64,000 bases of DNA from Laccaria trichodermophora. Lineage: Eukaryota > Basidiomycota > Agaricomycetes > Agaricales > Hydnangiaceae. Location of the stretch: assembly GCA_018417955.1 (NCBI GenBank), contig JACTVC010000001.1:1240001-1304000 (forward strand), in the 5' to 3' direction. Positions 1 through 9,683 of the stretch are shown in pieces; position 1 is the stretch's first letter, and each line of letters opens with the position of its first letter. Under the pieces are notes generated by a model that was not told where the DNA came from, did no database searches, and saw nothing but the letters and a program-made list of their open reading frames with translations. Position numbers and translations under genes: made by a program.

Positions 1-250
1 TGGACACCCTGTGCGAACTTACTGATATGTGCGTGAAGCCCTAGGTTTTACATTGAACAATTATGACATGGATTCACCTGAGTATATATTTTATGGTCAA
101 ATATGCTATAAGATCTATCAGCAATTTTTGTATATATAAAAATAATTGACTCAATAAACTAGGATATATCAAGGTCCCCATCTAGTCTGTGAGGTACTTG
201 CATACAAATTCATTCTATCTAATTATTCTCCAAAGGTAGCATTGTGAATA

Positions 251-515
251 CTGTAGCTGTGTGTAGGGTACCAACAGCCTCGGCAGCGTTACATCCTGAA
301 CTGATGTACCTTTAGCAACCAGGCTTATGTTATGTGTTACGAGCCCAAAATAAGCAACCATTCGTCCTGGGTCAGCCTGAGCGCTCTGCAAGCGCTCAGG
401 CTGAACGACTATGGCGTTACCAACCAAGCCTCTGTTACGCGTTACATCGAGGCAATAGGCAACACAACGGGGCCTGTGTTACGCGTTACGGTTGGTACCA
501 TACACACAGCTACAG
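251..515. repeat. Foldback (MITE-like) element with terminal and internal inverted repeats
   Basis: Positions 251-275 are the reverse complement of 491-515 with one mismatch (arm starts ctgtagctgtgtgta). A perfect 14-bp hairpin lies in the middle: 372-385 pairs with 391-404 around the 5-nt loop ctgca. Weaker similarity continues outwards to about 215 and 550. The short reading frames in this stretch follow the repeat symmetry and have no coding features. I read it as a small non-autonomous foldback element downstream of the CHAT gene. No target duplication was identified. Confidence 0.6.
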
Positions 516-809
516 TATGTTGCTTGACTGCAGAAGGCAGATTTGATGAGAATAGTAAAAGAGCAAAGTTACTACATGTGGTGACCTTGTAAAACTACTC
601 TGTGTGACTGTAACAATAATGGGGTAACTGCCAGTAGTATCTGAGGGACATAAATTGTAGCCAAAGTGTCTGCTGTGGAAAAGTAAAAGAATAAAAGAAG
701 GGAGTAGAATACTGACTCCTTACATCCAACAGAATTTCATGGTTCCAGACATGGCACCATGGCCTGCAGAAATTCCAAATCCAAGAGATTCTTTGACTAC
801 AACAAGGAA

Positions 810-3800
810 TCATATGCCAAAGTGAACATATGGCACCCAGGCATGGAGAGCATGCTCTGAATCACCAAGCCTCTCTCGCATACATTCAGTTGCATGATGA
901 AGTGCATATGCTGCATGAGCACTCATTGGTCCCTCCCATTTTCCAGATTCTGAGCTGTGGCTCAAAAGATTACTGTAGAAATCTTTTGCAATAGCCACAG
1001 CCTTCTCATCGTTTATTGACCACATTGTAGCAACCACACCTCGATATCCTGCCACCAACATTCCCCCAGCCAGATGAACCGCCTCCTCTGGCAGTTCTTC
1101 GTCGCCCGTACTCGTTTGACAGGCTGACAAGAAAGCCAGATCAGCATGCGGATTTTGGATTTTGATAATATCAGAGAGCTCGAGCCACCCATCACGCATA
1201 GCAAATCCACTCTGCAGGGGCTGGCCGGTATGCTGGATCCCGTGGCATGCAAGGTGAATCGAGTTGTGGATCCCCATATCGTCTCTCACTCTGACAACCG
1301 TCGCTTCTTCATTCTCCACCCGAACAGCATGCACTCCATGGCTGCTCAGTACCTTCCAAATTGCTTCTATTTCGGTTGCAGTACCAGGAATCGGACGAAG
1401 AGGAGCTTGCGCGATGGGTTGACCAATGAGCAAGAAGCTGCTGGTTGTTGCGCTTTCTGTGGTGGGTTTCTTGATTACTTGCTCAATAAGTGCGGTAACT
1501 GTTGGAGTGTAGGACGAGACAGCGAAGTCGGAAAGGCATTCACTGTGCTCTTTATCCTGGCCATAGATTCCAGCAGCATGGATAGGCAGGAAGGCAAGCA
1601 GACCAGTTGAGCACCACCAAATGCGGGAAGGATGTGCGGTATGAGACTTTATTGAAAGAATGGGTATTGGATAGTGAGTATCCTTTATCAGAAATGGGGG
1701 ATTTCCACATACCGAAATGTCAAGTTTGGTAAGAACAGGTTTAACGATGTAGAACCACAATTCACTCAGGATTTTACGAAGGATTTTACGCTTGAAAGGT
1801 ACTGGTCGTACCTTACGTAGCTCCACTTCCTCATCCTCTTGCGAACGAGTTTGATTCAGGAGGCCCTGCCAATTATTTGCTCTAGCGTAAGAGAGGTTAT
1901 GGAGTGGAATGTGGATGGCACTTTCAACACCAGGGAGAAGCGCGATGGCGTCACTCCGGGTCGGGTGGGCGTTGATGATGATGACGGAGCCTGTTTTGGG
2001 TACACCCTCAAGGAGAGATGATATACTTGGCGGTTGAAGAAAGTAATGAAACCCCTTGATACTGCGGATCTTATGGAGGAGTTTTTCCCATCTGCGTGCA
2101 AGTTCGATGTGTTTCTTAACTTCATCCTGAAGGGACATTTTATTCCGCATACTGTCTTCAATATCAGGAATTCGTGATTCTGTACGAGAACCTGATTTTT
2201 CCAATGCCCTTGATACCACTAAGAAGTCATCGGCTAGCACTGAGTCATGGTCACGCAGATCACCCAGAGGAGTCCGAAGACTGTTGATCTGGGACCACAC
2301 CAGACAGCGACCCTGTTCGAGCCACTCTACAGCGGTTTCGTGTCGTCCAAATAACAGGGCAGCAGCAGCAGCTGTAGTTGATAAATCGGAGATATTCAGG
2401 AAAAGGTTTAAGTGGCGTATCCGTATAGTTTGTTCGAGCCCTGCAACCTGGGACGCAAGACGAATGGCAGTCGAGAATGCGGCCAATACCTCCGGCTCTG
2501 ATGGGTTCACCTTCAAGGCCCATGTCGCCCATTGTTTGGCAGCAATGAGGCGTATGGAAGGTGGTCCTGAGATGCCATTAGCAGATTGTCGATAATCGGA
2601 AATGGCTTCCTCTAGATCTGAATGATCTCCTGTCTGTTCAAACCGGCTCAAAAACGAATCTGCAAGAGATGCCAGTAAACTCGGCATGAGTGCGTGGTGC
2701 ACTGGTGTGCATTGTATGGCTCTCTTCTGTGCTGAGATCGCCTCAGATATGGTGTCCCCATCTTTAGTGGATTTAAAGCAAAGAATGAGAGATTTCCCAA
2801 GGTTGAAGAGGAAAGAGGGTAGGTACGGATGGGAATCGGGAGTGAGATTGACAGCCTGCTTTAAGGCTGATATCGACTTGGAAATATCTTCAGGGTCAGC
2901 CGTCTGTTCGAAGCGAAGCTTGAACGCAACTCCAAGATTGGTCAGCCATACCGGGAGGTTTGTGTTGTCTTTCGAAGTGGAGTCAACCGCTCTTTTGTGG
3001 GCGGATATCGAATCTGAAATATCTTTGAGATCTTTGGTATGTTCAAAACGACCAGAAAGGGAAGTGCCAAGGGTGTTAAGCAGGACTGGCATAGCAGCAT
3101 GGCCTTCTGGAATGAGGTGGATTGCTCGCTGTTGGGTTACAATCGCGTTGGAAATATCTGCAAGTTCCCCCGTGTGTTCAGATTTTACCAGGAATGCAGT
3201 TGCGAGATTATTCAGCCGGGTTGGCATCTTTGGGTTGTGTTCTTCAGTCAGGGAAATGGATTCTTGGAGGACGGTTATTGCTTCGCAGATGTCAAGAAGG
3301 TCTCCCGACTCTTCGAAGCGCTGTCTGAATGAAATTCCCAGGTTGTTCAAAGAGTGTGGCCGTTCTGGAGCAGATACGAGGGATACAGCCTTTTGGTGAC
3401 AAGATATGGCCATAGATATATCACTGATATTTCCTGTGTATTTGAAGGAACCCCAAAGTGCCATCCCGAGGTTATTGCACACCATTGGCATGAGTTCATG
3501 TCCTTCTGGTACCAGTCGCAAGGCCTCTGTCAAAGCCGATGTTGCATCTTCAATGTCAAGACGATTTCCTGTGCGTTCGAAGCGCAGCATAAGCGAAGTC
3601 CCAAGGGTATTAAGCAGAATGGGCCTGTCTTTGTGGCCAGCGGAGGTGAGATTTACTGCCTTCTGCTGTAACGAAACTGCTTCTGATATATCGCTGACAA
3701 CCCCTTGGCGCTCAAAGCGACAAAGATACGAATTACCAAGGTTGCTGAGCCTACCAGGTAAGGTTACATCACCGCCAGGAGTCAGGCGCACCCCTCTTTC

Positions 3801-4547
3801 CTGCTGTAGTATTGCTTCTGAGATATCAGGAAGATTTCCTTCATGCTCAAAGCGCCGCATCAATGATTCTCCTAGGTCATTCAGCGTGTATGGTAAGATT
3901 TCATTGTCATCCGACTGGAGTTGTACGGCTTTCTCTTGGGCGGATATTGCTTTGGATAAATCCGGGAGGTCTTGGGTGAGGGAAAAGCGCGACATATATG
4001 AAGCCCCGAGGACAGTCAGTAGGGAAGGCATGTCCTCCCCGCCCTCAGGTGTTAGTTCGACTGCCCTTTCCCGAGCAGAAATGGATCCAGAAATGTCTGA
4101 GACATCCCTCGTGCATTCGAAGCGGGTTAAGAATGAGATCCCAAGGTTGATCAGCCTCCAGGGAAGGTTAGGATCCCCCTTAGGCGTACGAGCGACCAGC
4201 CGGTTCTCGACAGAGATGCCCTTGGAAATATCAGCAAGGTCTCCCGTGTGTTCGAAGCGACGAGAGAATAACATTCCAACGTCAGTCAAGAGGGGAAGCA
4301 TTCCCGTTAAGTCGTCATCGGGACTTTCGCTTTGAGCTGCTTCTGGATCATAGTCATCAAGCATTTCTACGTGTGTCACTGTGTTAGTTCGAAATCGCGG
4401 CCTCGTACAGTAGGAAGACGTACCCTGAGAGGCTTGATCATGATCGTCTAGTGGTTCTATCCCCACGATCGTACAGACGTCAAATTTCACTGTGAAAGTT
4501 GGGGTGTCTATGTCCGCGATGAACTCTCGGCTCGAGCCTGAGGACAT
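810..4547 (-). CDS. TPR-repeat protein with C-terminal CHAT (caspase-like) peptidase domain
   Basis: An uninterrupted 1245-residue frame. After about 60 unstructured residues there are about 13 degenerate TPR-like repeats of about 50 residues, each with a core like LGxSxxxRFExTGDxxDISxAI followed by AVxLTPxGH. A linker helical region follows, and residues from about 900 to the end form a CHAT domain. The catalytic dyad is visible: His1102 in the HLACHG motif and Cys1143 in the SACQT motif, then a glycine-rich segment and VATMWSIND as in separase-like CHAT proteases. In agaricomycetes such TPR-CHAT proteins form large variable families, some fused to NLR modules, but no NB-ARC or NACHT motif is present here. 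Both catalytic residues are intact, so activity is plausible; the substrate is unknown. It may act as an effector or scaffold in self/non-self or cell-death signalling, which is inference. The gene has no intron, unusual for its neighbours. Confidence 0.9.
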   Translation of the reverse strand: MSSGSSREFIADIDTPTFTVKFDVCTIVGIEPLDDHDQASQGTSSYCTRPRFRTNTVTHVEMLDDYDPEAAQSESPDDDLTGMLPLLTDVGMLFSRRFEHTGDLADISKGISVENRLVARTPKGDPNLPWRLINLGISFLTRFECTRDVSDISGSISARERAVELTPEGGEDMPSLLTVLGASYMSRFSLTQDLPDLSKAISAQEKAVQLQSDDNEILPYTLNDLGESLMRRFEHEGNLPDISEAILQQERGVRLTPGGDVTLPGRLSNLGNSYLCRFERQGVVSDISEAVSLQQKAVNLTSAGHKDRPILLNTLGTSLMLRFERTGNRLDIEDATSALTEALRLVPEGHELMPMVCNNLGMALWGSFKYTGNISDISMAISCHQKAVSLVSAPERPHSLNNLGISFRQRFEESGDLLDICEAITVLQESISLTEEHNPKMPTRLNNLATAFLVKSEHTGELADISNAIVTQQRAIHLIPEGHAAMPVLLNTLGTSLSGRFEHTKDLKDISDSISAHKRAVDSTSKDNTNLPVWLTNLGVAFKLRFEQTADPEDISKSISALKQAVNLTPDSHPYLPSFLFNLGKSLILCFKSTKDGDTISEAISAQKRAIQCTPVHHALMPSLLASLADSFLSRFEQTGDHSDLEEAISDYRQSANGISGPPSIRLIAAKQWATWALKVNPSEPEVLAAFSTAIRLASQVAGLEQTIRIRHLNLFLNISDLSTTAAAAALLFGRHETAVEWLEQGRCLVWSQINSLRTPLGDLRDHDSVLADDFLVVSRALEKSGSRTESRIPDIEDSMRNKMSLQDEVKKHIELARRWEKLLHKIRSIKGFHYFLQPPSISSLLEGVPKTGSVIIINAHPTRSDAIALLPGVESAIHIPLHNLSYARANNWQGLLNQTRSQEDEEVELRKVRPVPFKRKILRKILSELWFYIVKPVLTKLDISVCGNPPFLIKDTHYPIPILSIKSHTAHPSRIWWCSTGLLAFLPIHAAGIYGQDKEHSECLSDFAVSSYTPTVTALIEQVIKKPTTESATTSSFLLIGQPIAQAPLRPIPGTATEIEAIWKVLSSHGVHAVRVENEEATVVRVRDDMGIHNSIHLACHGIQHTGQPLQSGFAMRDGWLELSDIIKIQNPHADLAFLSACQTSTGDEELPEEAVHLAGGMLVAGYRGVVATMWSINDEKAVAIAKDFYSNLLSHSSESGKWEGPMSAHAAYALHHATECMRERLGDSEHALHAWVPYVHFGI

Positions 4548-5453
4548 TTCAAGCCCAGATTAACAACAATTGTATGCGCGGATATCGCGAAGACATCCTC
4601 ACCAGTGTCTTCTCCTGTTATCGAATGATAAACCACTGTACGCCCCTCAGATTCTGACTCCCAGAAAGCGATCATAATGAGTTCTTCCCCACACTCCGGC
4701 CTTGTTTGGTATATTAGTGAGGATTCGTGGAAATAGATAGGAGAGTCGTGTAGGGCATGGACTCACATCTCCACAAGCTCATCATAACGCCATAATGTTG
4801 CAGACATCCTTTCCAAAGGCAACCCGGCGCCCATCTCCTGGTGACGATCGAAGACTACAAGGTTCAAGTCATCGGGAGGATCGTGCACGGTGGTGTTGGG
4901 CTTATATTCAAGTACGATCCCTTGAAGGGACCCGGGTTAAAGAGGAAATTTCGAAGTTTCCGAGTTAATTACCTGCAATAAAAAATTCACTGCTAAGCTT
5001 TCGTTAGGCACCATTGCGGATCGCCCAAGCGAGATGCAGCGGACCTCTCGATGGGCGGGATTGAAGACATCGTTGGTGAGTTTGTGACCTCCAATGGCGG
5101 GGAGCTGGATGTTGATCAGCAGGAGCTTCGCGCGGGTGAAGAAGCGATACTAACTTCAAAGATACTATATTGTCATCCATCGAGTTCTTGTCGAGTGTAA
5201 GGATTCGTTACAGAGCGCTTAAGTTGGCAAAGGGAGTTGGCGAAGGGAAGGTGTAGAGCTGCGGTTTCTTCACGTTGTTTGTCAACAAGTATGTTCCCTT
5301 TCATTTTCAGTCATCGACCCTAGTTTCATATCTAAGGTTGGCGGGAGCTCTAGATGTTGAAAATAATGATGTAATATTTTTTCAATTCGTGTCCTGTTCT
5401 TTCGTCACCTTCGCTGTCAGTTCTTGTTCACTACTGCGTTTCATTTCGACAAA
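4548..5453. other. Divergent intergenic region between CHAT and SPO11 genes
   Basis: About 0.9 kb between the two divergently transcribed start codons. No conserved reading frame, RNA gene or repeat was recognised. It should hold both promoters and 5' leaders; no individual element can be named with confidence. Confidence 0.4.
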
Positions 5454-7651
5454 ATGGACATGGAACATGAATTCGAAGTCATCACAATGAGTGATGATAT
5501 TTCCGACACGCAATCTCCAGTAGAGGTGTGGGATGTTGAAGCCAAGTCTGATTGTAACTGTAAATCCGACACATCTGACCACACCCCAGCGTGCGTAACG
5601 CCTTTTCATATCTATCTATTCTTCTCCTCACACCGAAACTTCAGTGCCTCAGAGGCGATTGAACATATCGAAGAGATGGTGTTGTCATTTCTTACGCAGC
5701 TGGTCTTGCCTCAGCGTGCGGACAATCCTGCAAGTTCTGAAGACAACTGCCAAAAACCCCGTTCAAAGTTGAAGCAGGACGATAAGGTGAAGCCCAAGGT
5801 CGAGATCATGCTCGTCGATAGGAAGAGGAATACTATTGAAGGGTATGCGGCATTCCTTAATCTTCGACGCAGGGTGAAAATCTTCAACCTTCAGTACCAC
5901 CTCCTACAAGTGTATCCGATATCCGAAGAAATCTACAACTGGAAGCGCCAGACCCCTAGGTAGGTCAATATATGCGTGTTGAGTAACGACTCAATGTGAT
6001 TTTCCAGCACAACTCATGAGATTACTCGACCTTACACATGAAGCCATTTTGGACGGTTTACCCGCGACTAAGAGGTTTGCATTCTGCATTAATTTCCTCA
6101 TCTATTCTGAAGAGTTTCTCAGAGATATCTTTTACAAAGACGTAGCACTATTCAAAACGCAAAAAGTGGTGGACAACGTGTGTATATCATCTCAATGAAT
6201 GCATTTATCAACTCTGATATGTGCACCCATAGTTGGTTGACGACCTCGCCGCAACGTTTCAGATCGAACGCTCTGATTTGAATATTGTAAGCCGATGGAC
6301 TCGCTTCAAGCGAATGAGAACCCTCACCCTATTTTTAGCGTGCTTCAACCAAAGGACTCATATCTGGAGCAGGGCTCACAATCCAACTCTTAAGCGGCGA
6401 AGTCATCCAACTGATCGACACGGAAGTAATGCAGCTTTGATCAAAGCTAAATCATCAATTCTGAGACAAGATAGGGCTCCATAATACCAGCTGGGGAAGA
6501 CATCGAGTCGTTCAGTGTGGACGAAGACGTGGCTTGGGTTCTCATTGTGGAGAAGGAGGTAAGGAAAGAGGAAGTTTGTACAACCTGGCACTTACTTGCT
6601 CTATGAAAGGCTGTCTTTCAGACGCTATGTCGCTTGGGAATAACTGATGGTCTGTCCTTGCCAGGTCGTGGCCTGCTCCTCACAGTACGTCGTAGTCTTG
6701 AATCCCACAGTTGATTCAATCGTTTGTTCTCGATTATTTCAGGGAAAGGGCTATCCCGATGTAGCGACAAGACATCTCGTGAAGTCTCTCGCCGATGCAC
6801 TGCCACGAAAGTGAAAAGTATCCAATCCCTTTGGAATTCTTTGTTCACATTTCTCGAGCAGAATACCTATTATGGCTTTGGTCGATGGCGATCCGTATGG
6901 ACTTGATGTTTTATCCGTTTACAAGTACGGAAGTCTCAGCCTGCAGCATGAATCTGGCAAACTGGCAACCAAGCGTATCAAGTGGCTGGGAATGTGGGCA
7001 AGCGAGTTGGAAACGTCTGATGCCTGCGTTGATCTTTTCTTTGCTGTTTTGCTGATGTTCAGTGTTGCTTTAGACTGGGGATTGACAGGGATAATCTGCT
7101 TCCAATCAGCAAACACGATGAAAAGAAGGTCGGAGACTTTGCTCGTCATCCTATGTTCACGTATTCTTATCAGGTCTAGGCGTTATCCATGCTTCTGCGA
7201 CCAACCTCTCAACTGCCTGAGAAATGGAAGTTCGTACGCTTTGTAAAGAGAATGTCTCCCTGTCTTCTTCATTGATGAAATCTCTAGGAAGGAGCTAGTG
7301 CATATGTTGCACAGTCGTAGGAAGGCAGAGATCGAGATATTATCCAACGTAACGAATTTACGGTTCGCGGAAATCTTCCAAAGGAATTCCTCCGAAGACA
7401 AATGGCTCTACCCAGCCGAAGCACACGATGTTCTTTTGAAACCCACCCATTTCCCAAATTCACTGGTTCAGACCAATGGTTCTCCCTCTACTTTATCTCA
7501 CGTTGCTCGTTCTGTTGGCTTGTCTACTCCTCCGAGCTCACTTGGTCATAATCTGGCAGTGTCTCGATCACCGGTCTTACGTTACTTGAACTCCAAGATA
7601 TCACAGATAATGGTTTCTTCTCTGGCTCGCTCGCACCACTTCGTCGCATGA
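5454..7651 (+). CDS. SPO11: SPO11 meiotic double-strand-break protein (topoisomerase VI A-like)
   Basis: Fourteen exons join in frame to a 508-residue protein: 5454-5590, 5645-5873, 5911-5959, 6008-6074, 6123-6177, 6233-6286, 6339-6425, 6475-6558, 6610-6684, 6743-6810, 6862-7014, 7074-7128, 7180-7229, 7288-7651. All introns are GT...AG and 38-60 nt long. The spliced protein carries the winged-helix motif TKRDIFYKDVALF; the catalytic tyrosine is the codon at 6133-6135. A SDLNIRASTKGLISG block follows. The Toprim part has VEKEAVFQTL with the acidic metal residue, GKGYPDVATR, and the ALVDGDPYGLD motif with its Asp pair, then the KYGS and RRKAEIEIL segments. The family makes the meiotic double-strand breaks that start recombination. 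The last exon beyond about 7400 is less conserved and may hide another intron, although the YLNSKI-like end fits the family. Order and motifs are complete, so the gene is probably functional. Confidence 0.93.
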
Positions 7652-7899
7652 TACCGTCTCACTTGCCACCTCTGGTAGATTTCAAGTTCATTTCCAACCT
7701 ATCGTCCACACCTTACGCAGGAAGCTATGATATTTTCACACTGCTTAACACACTAATGTAAACATCGCAGCTTGGAATGTCTAAGTTATTGTCCTTGATA
7801 ATATAAGTATCAAAAGATTGTGATAAGACGGGGGTAGGATGCGTCTTTTGGCCGGTTGTGTGAGGTGGTGGTGGGATGCGTGGTGAGTACATCGAATAT

Positions 7900-9054
7900 T
7901 CAAACTGGTGAATAACCTGGAGGTGCCACAAGCAAAGAAGACCCGTTTTCATGCTCTGCCTCAAGTGCTTTCTGATGGGCAGTCATTAGACGGAGTGATG
8001 TTGATTCATGTGAGGGTGGTATCGCAGACCAGCTGTCATTCTGATAGAATGCGGAAACTCTTGCGTTCAGGTTGCCTGAGTCTTCATCGTTCACCAAGGC
8101 CAGTGTGGATTCGTATGGAGATTGGAGAGTGTCGGAGCTGTATACTGATGCGCTGTCGGCCGGTGAACTCTGCCGTTGTAAGGGGCTTCGCGGGACTTCC
8201 AACTGTGCCATGTCATTGTAGGTGAGCACCGATACTGTCACAGCAGGTCCTGGAGATGTTTTTCTGGAATATAAACTCTGTGTGTCATCTTGACTTTGGC
8301 CTTTTCGCGGGAAACGAGGGGTCATAAAAGAGGGCGGCGACAACAATGTGGGGCTGGATATCAAGGGGCGTGATTGGGTGCTGGATTCCTGAGATGATTT
8401 CGTGAAGCTAGTGGGCAACGCTGAGAGGACGACGCCATGAGGCTTTTTTCGAGCACGTCGGCATCGTTGACGGAATGCTGCGAGCAGCAGCAATACGAGA
8501 GTAGCTACAATAACTACAAAGAGGTCAGAGTGAAGTCGACGATTAGTACATCGAAGCCTTACTTGATCCCAGAATGATTCCGACCAGACCACCAATCCCC
8601 ACCACGTTCAAAAATGATTTATTTTGTGTCGTGGACGAGGCGGTCGCGGACGCAACCAATAATGCGCTGCTACTACTCGTATGAGAGCTGGAGGTCTGTG
8701 AGCTGGAGGCCTGAGAGCTGGAGGTCTGGGAGCTAGAGACCTGGGAGCTAGAGACCTGGGAGCTAGAGGTCTGAGAGCTAGTCGGGATGCCAGTGCTGGA
8801 CGTGGCTGGCACGTTATTAGCAGTGATTGGTGCGTTATTGGCAGTGGGCGTCGTTGGCGCATTATTGGGTCCATTGTTAGCTCCTTGGTTGGCTCCTGGC
8901 CCACCCCCCCTAAGTATGGTGAGATCGATATTGCCGAGGTCAGGAAAGGAACTAACTGTTGCAGCTGTGCAGCACACTCTTGGATATAGAAAAGAAAAAC
9001 AACTCCTGCTGCACTGACTTGGGTTCCATAGCGGGAGAGAATTGGGAAGACCAT
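7900..9054 (-). CDS. Ser/Thr-rich single-pass membrane protein, Mid2/Wsc-like architecture
   Basis: Three exons (9054-8957, 8909-8563, 8513-7900) give 352 residues. The start at 9054 is preferred over 9097 because it yields a signal peptide (hydrophobic SAAGVVFLFYI then AAQLQQ), spliced to a Gly/Asn/Pro-rich stretch. The ectodomain holds about seven copies of a five-residue unit of the type SSSQT/SSSQV, encoded by 15-bp tandem repeats near 8690-8790. One membrane helix (GIVATL-type, interrupted by the second intron) is followed by the basic anchor RQRCRRARKK and a Ser/Pro-rich cytosolic tail. The architecture resembles yeast cell-wall stress sensors and many uncharacterised basidiomycete proteins. 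O-mannosylation of the repeat is likely by analogy. No enzymatic domain is seen. Confidence 0.75.
8690..8790. repeat. 15-bp coding minisatellite
   Basis: Tandem copies of a 15-nt unit such as ctgggagctagagac, read on the minus strand as Ser-Ser-Ser-Gln-(Thr/Val/Ala). It lies inside the ectodomain of the membrane protein. The unit length is a multiple of three, so copy-number change keeps the frame. Confidence 0.8.
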
Positions 9055-9683
9055 TGTAGCCTTGAAAAGAAAGTGAGAATCTTGGTATAGTGGACATTGC
9101 CTTTAAGAAATGCTGCTGCGGAGGGCGAGTTGATGAGATATCGCCACAGCTAATTTCTACTGCCCGCGAATGGGAGAAAAGAGAAGCGTTTCGGAATTTG
9201 TTATTGAATTGTGCGTGCTCCGCAGCCGAATACGCCGGTTTCTATCGATTCGAGGACGAAGAGTGTCCTCCAGAGCGTCTACATAAATCCCGACAGAAAC
9301 AATCGCGCCGATGGTCGTTCATTCACAAAGTCAGTGTTTTTTCTCGCAGCCAGTGAGACCATGAAAGTAAACAAGATTTTGTTGGCTGAGAATCGACGAC
9401 ACCAGTGTCTCGGTAAGTGGAGTCCTCAAAGGCTCAAACGTTTCGTCTGACGTATTCGGCCAGAACTACCCGCGACGGGAAAAAAACTTATGGGTGCGAG
9501 GATTCCTGTTGTGAGATCTTGCATAAATAGAAAGTGATGTCCCGATGCAGGGTAACGCTGATGAACTGCGGTTGAAATTCATATTGACCCAACCAAAAGA
9601 AAATGAAGCATACAGTTATCGGAATGGAAAAGCGATGGAATTGTAATCTAGTGTGAGGATGTTTTGAAGGACCCGCACGATGC
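9055..9683. other. Intergenic region, nothing recognised
   Basis: Upstream of the membrane protein and downstream of the F-box gene (both minus strand). Short frames here have no conserved features. It presumably contains the membrane-protein promoter and the F-box 3' end. Confidence 0.3.

Noticed and set aside
2686..3399. 237-residue frame opposite the CHAT gene
   Set aside because: Also a shadow of the periodic TPR repeats.
3406..4335. 309-residue frame opposite the CHAT gene
   Set aside because: It mirrors the TPR repeats on the other strand; a shadow of the repeat coding region.
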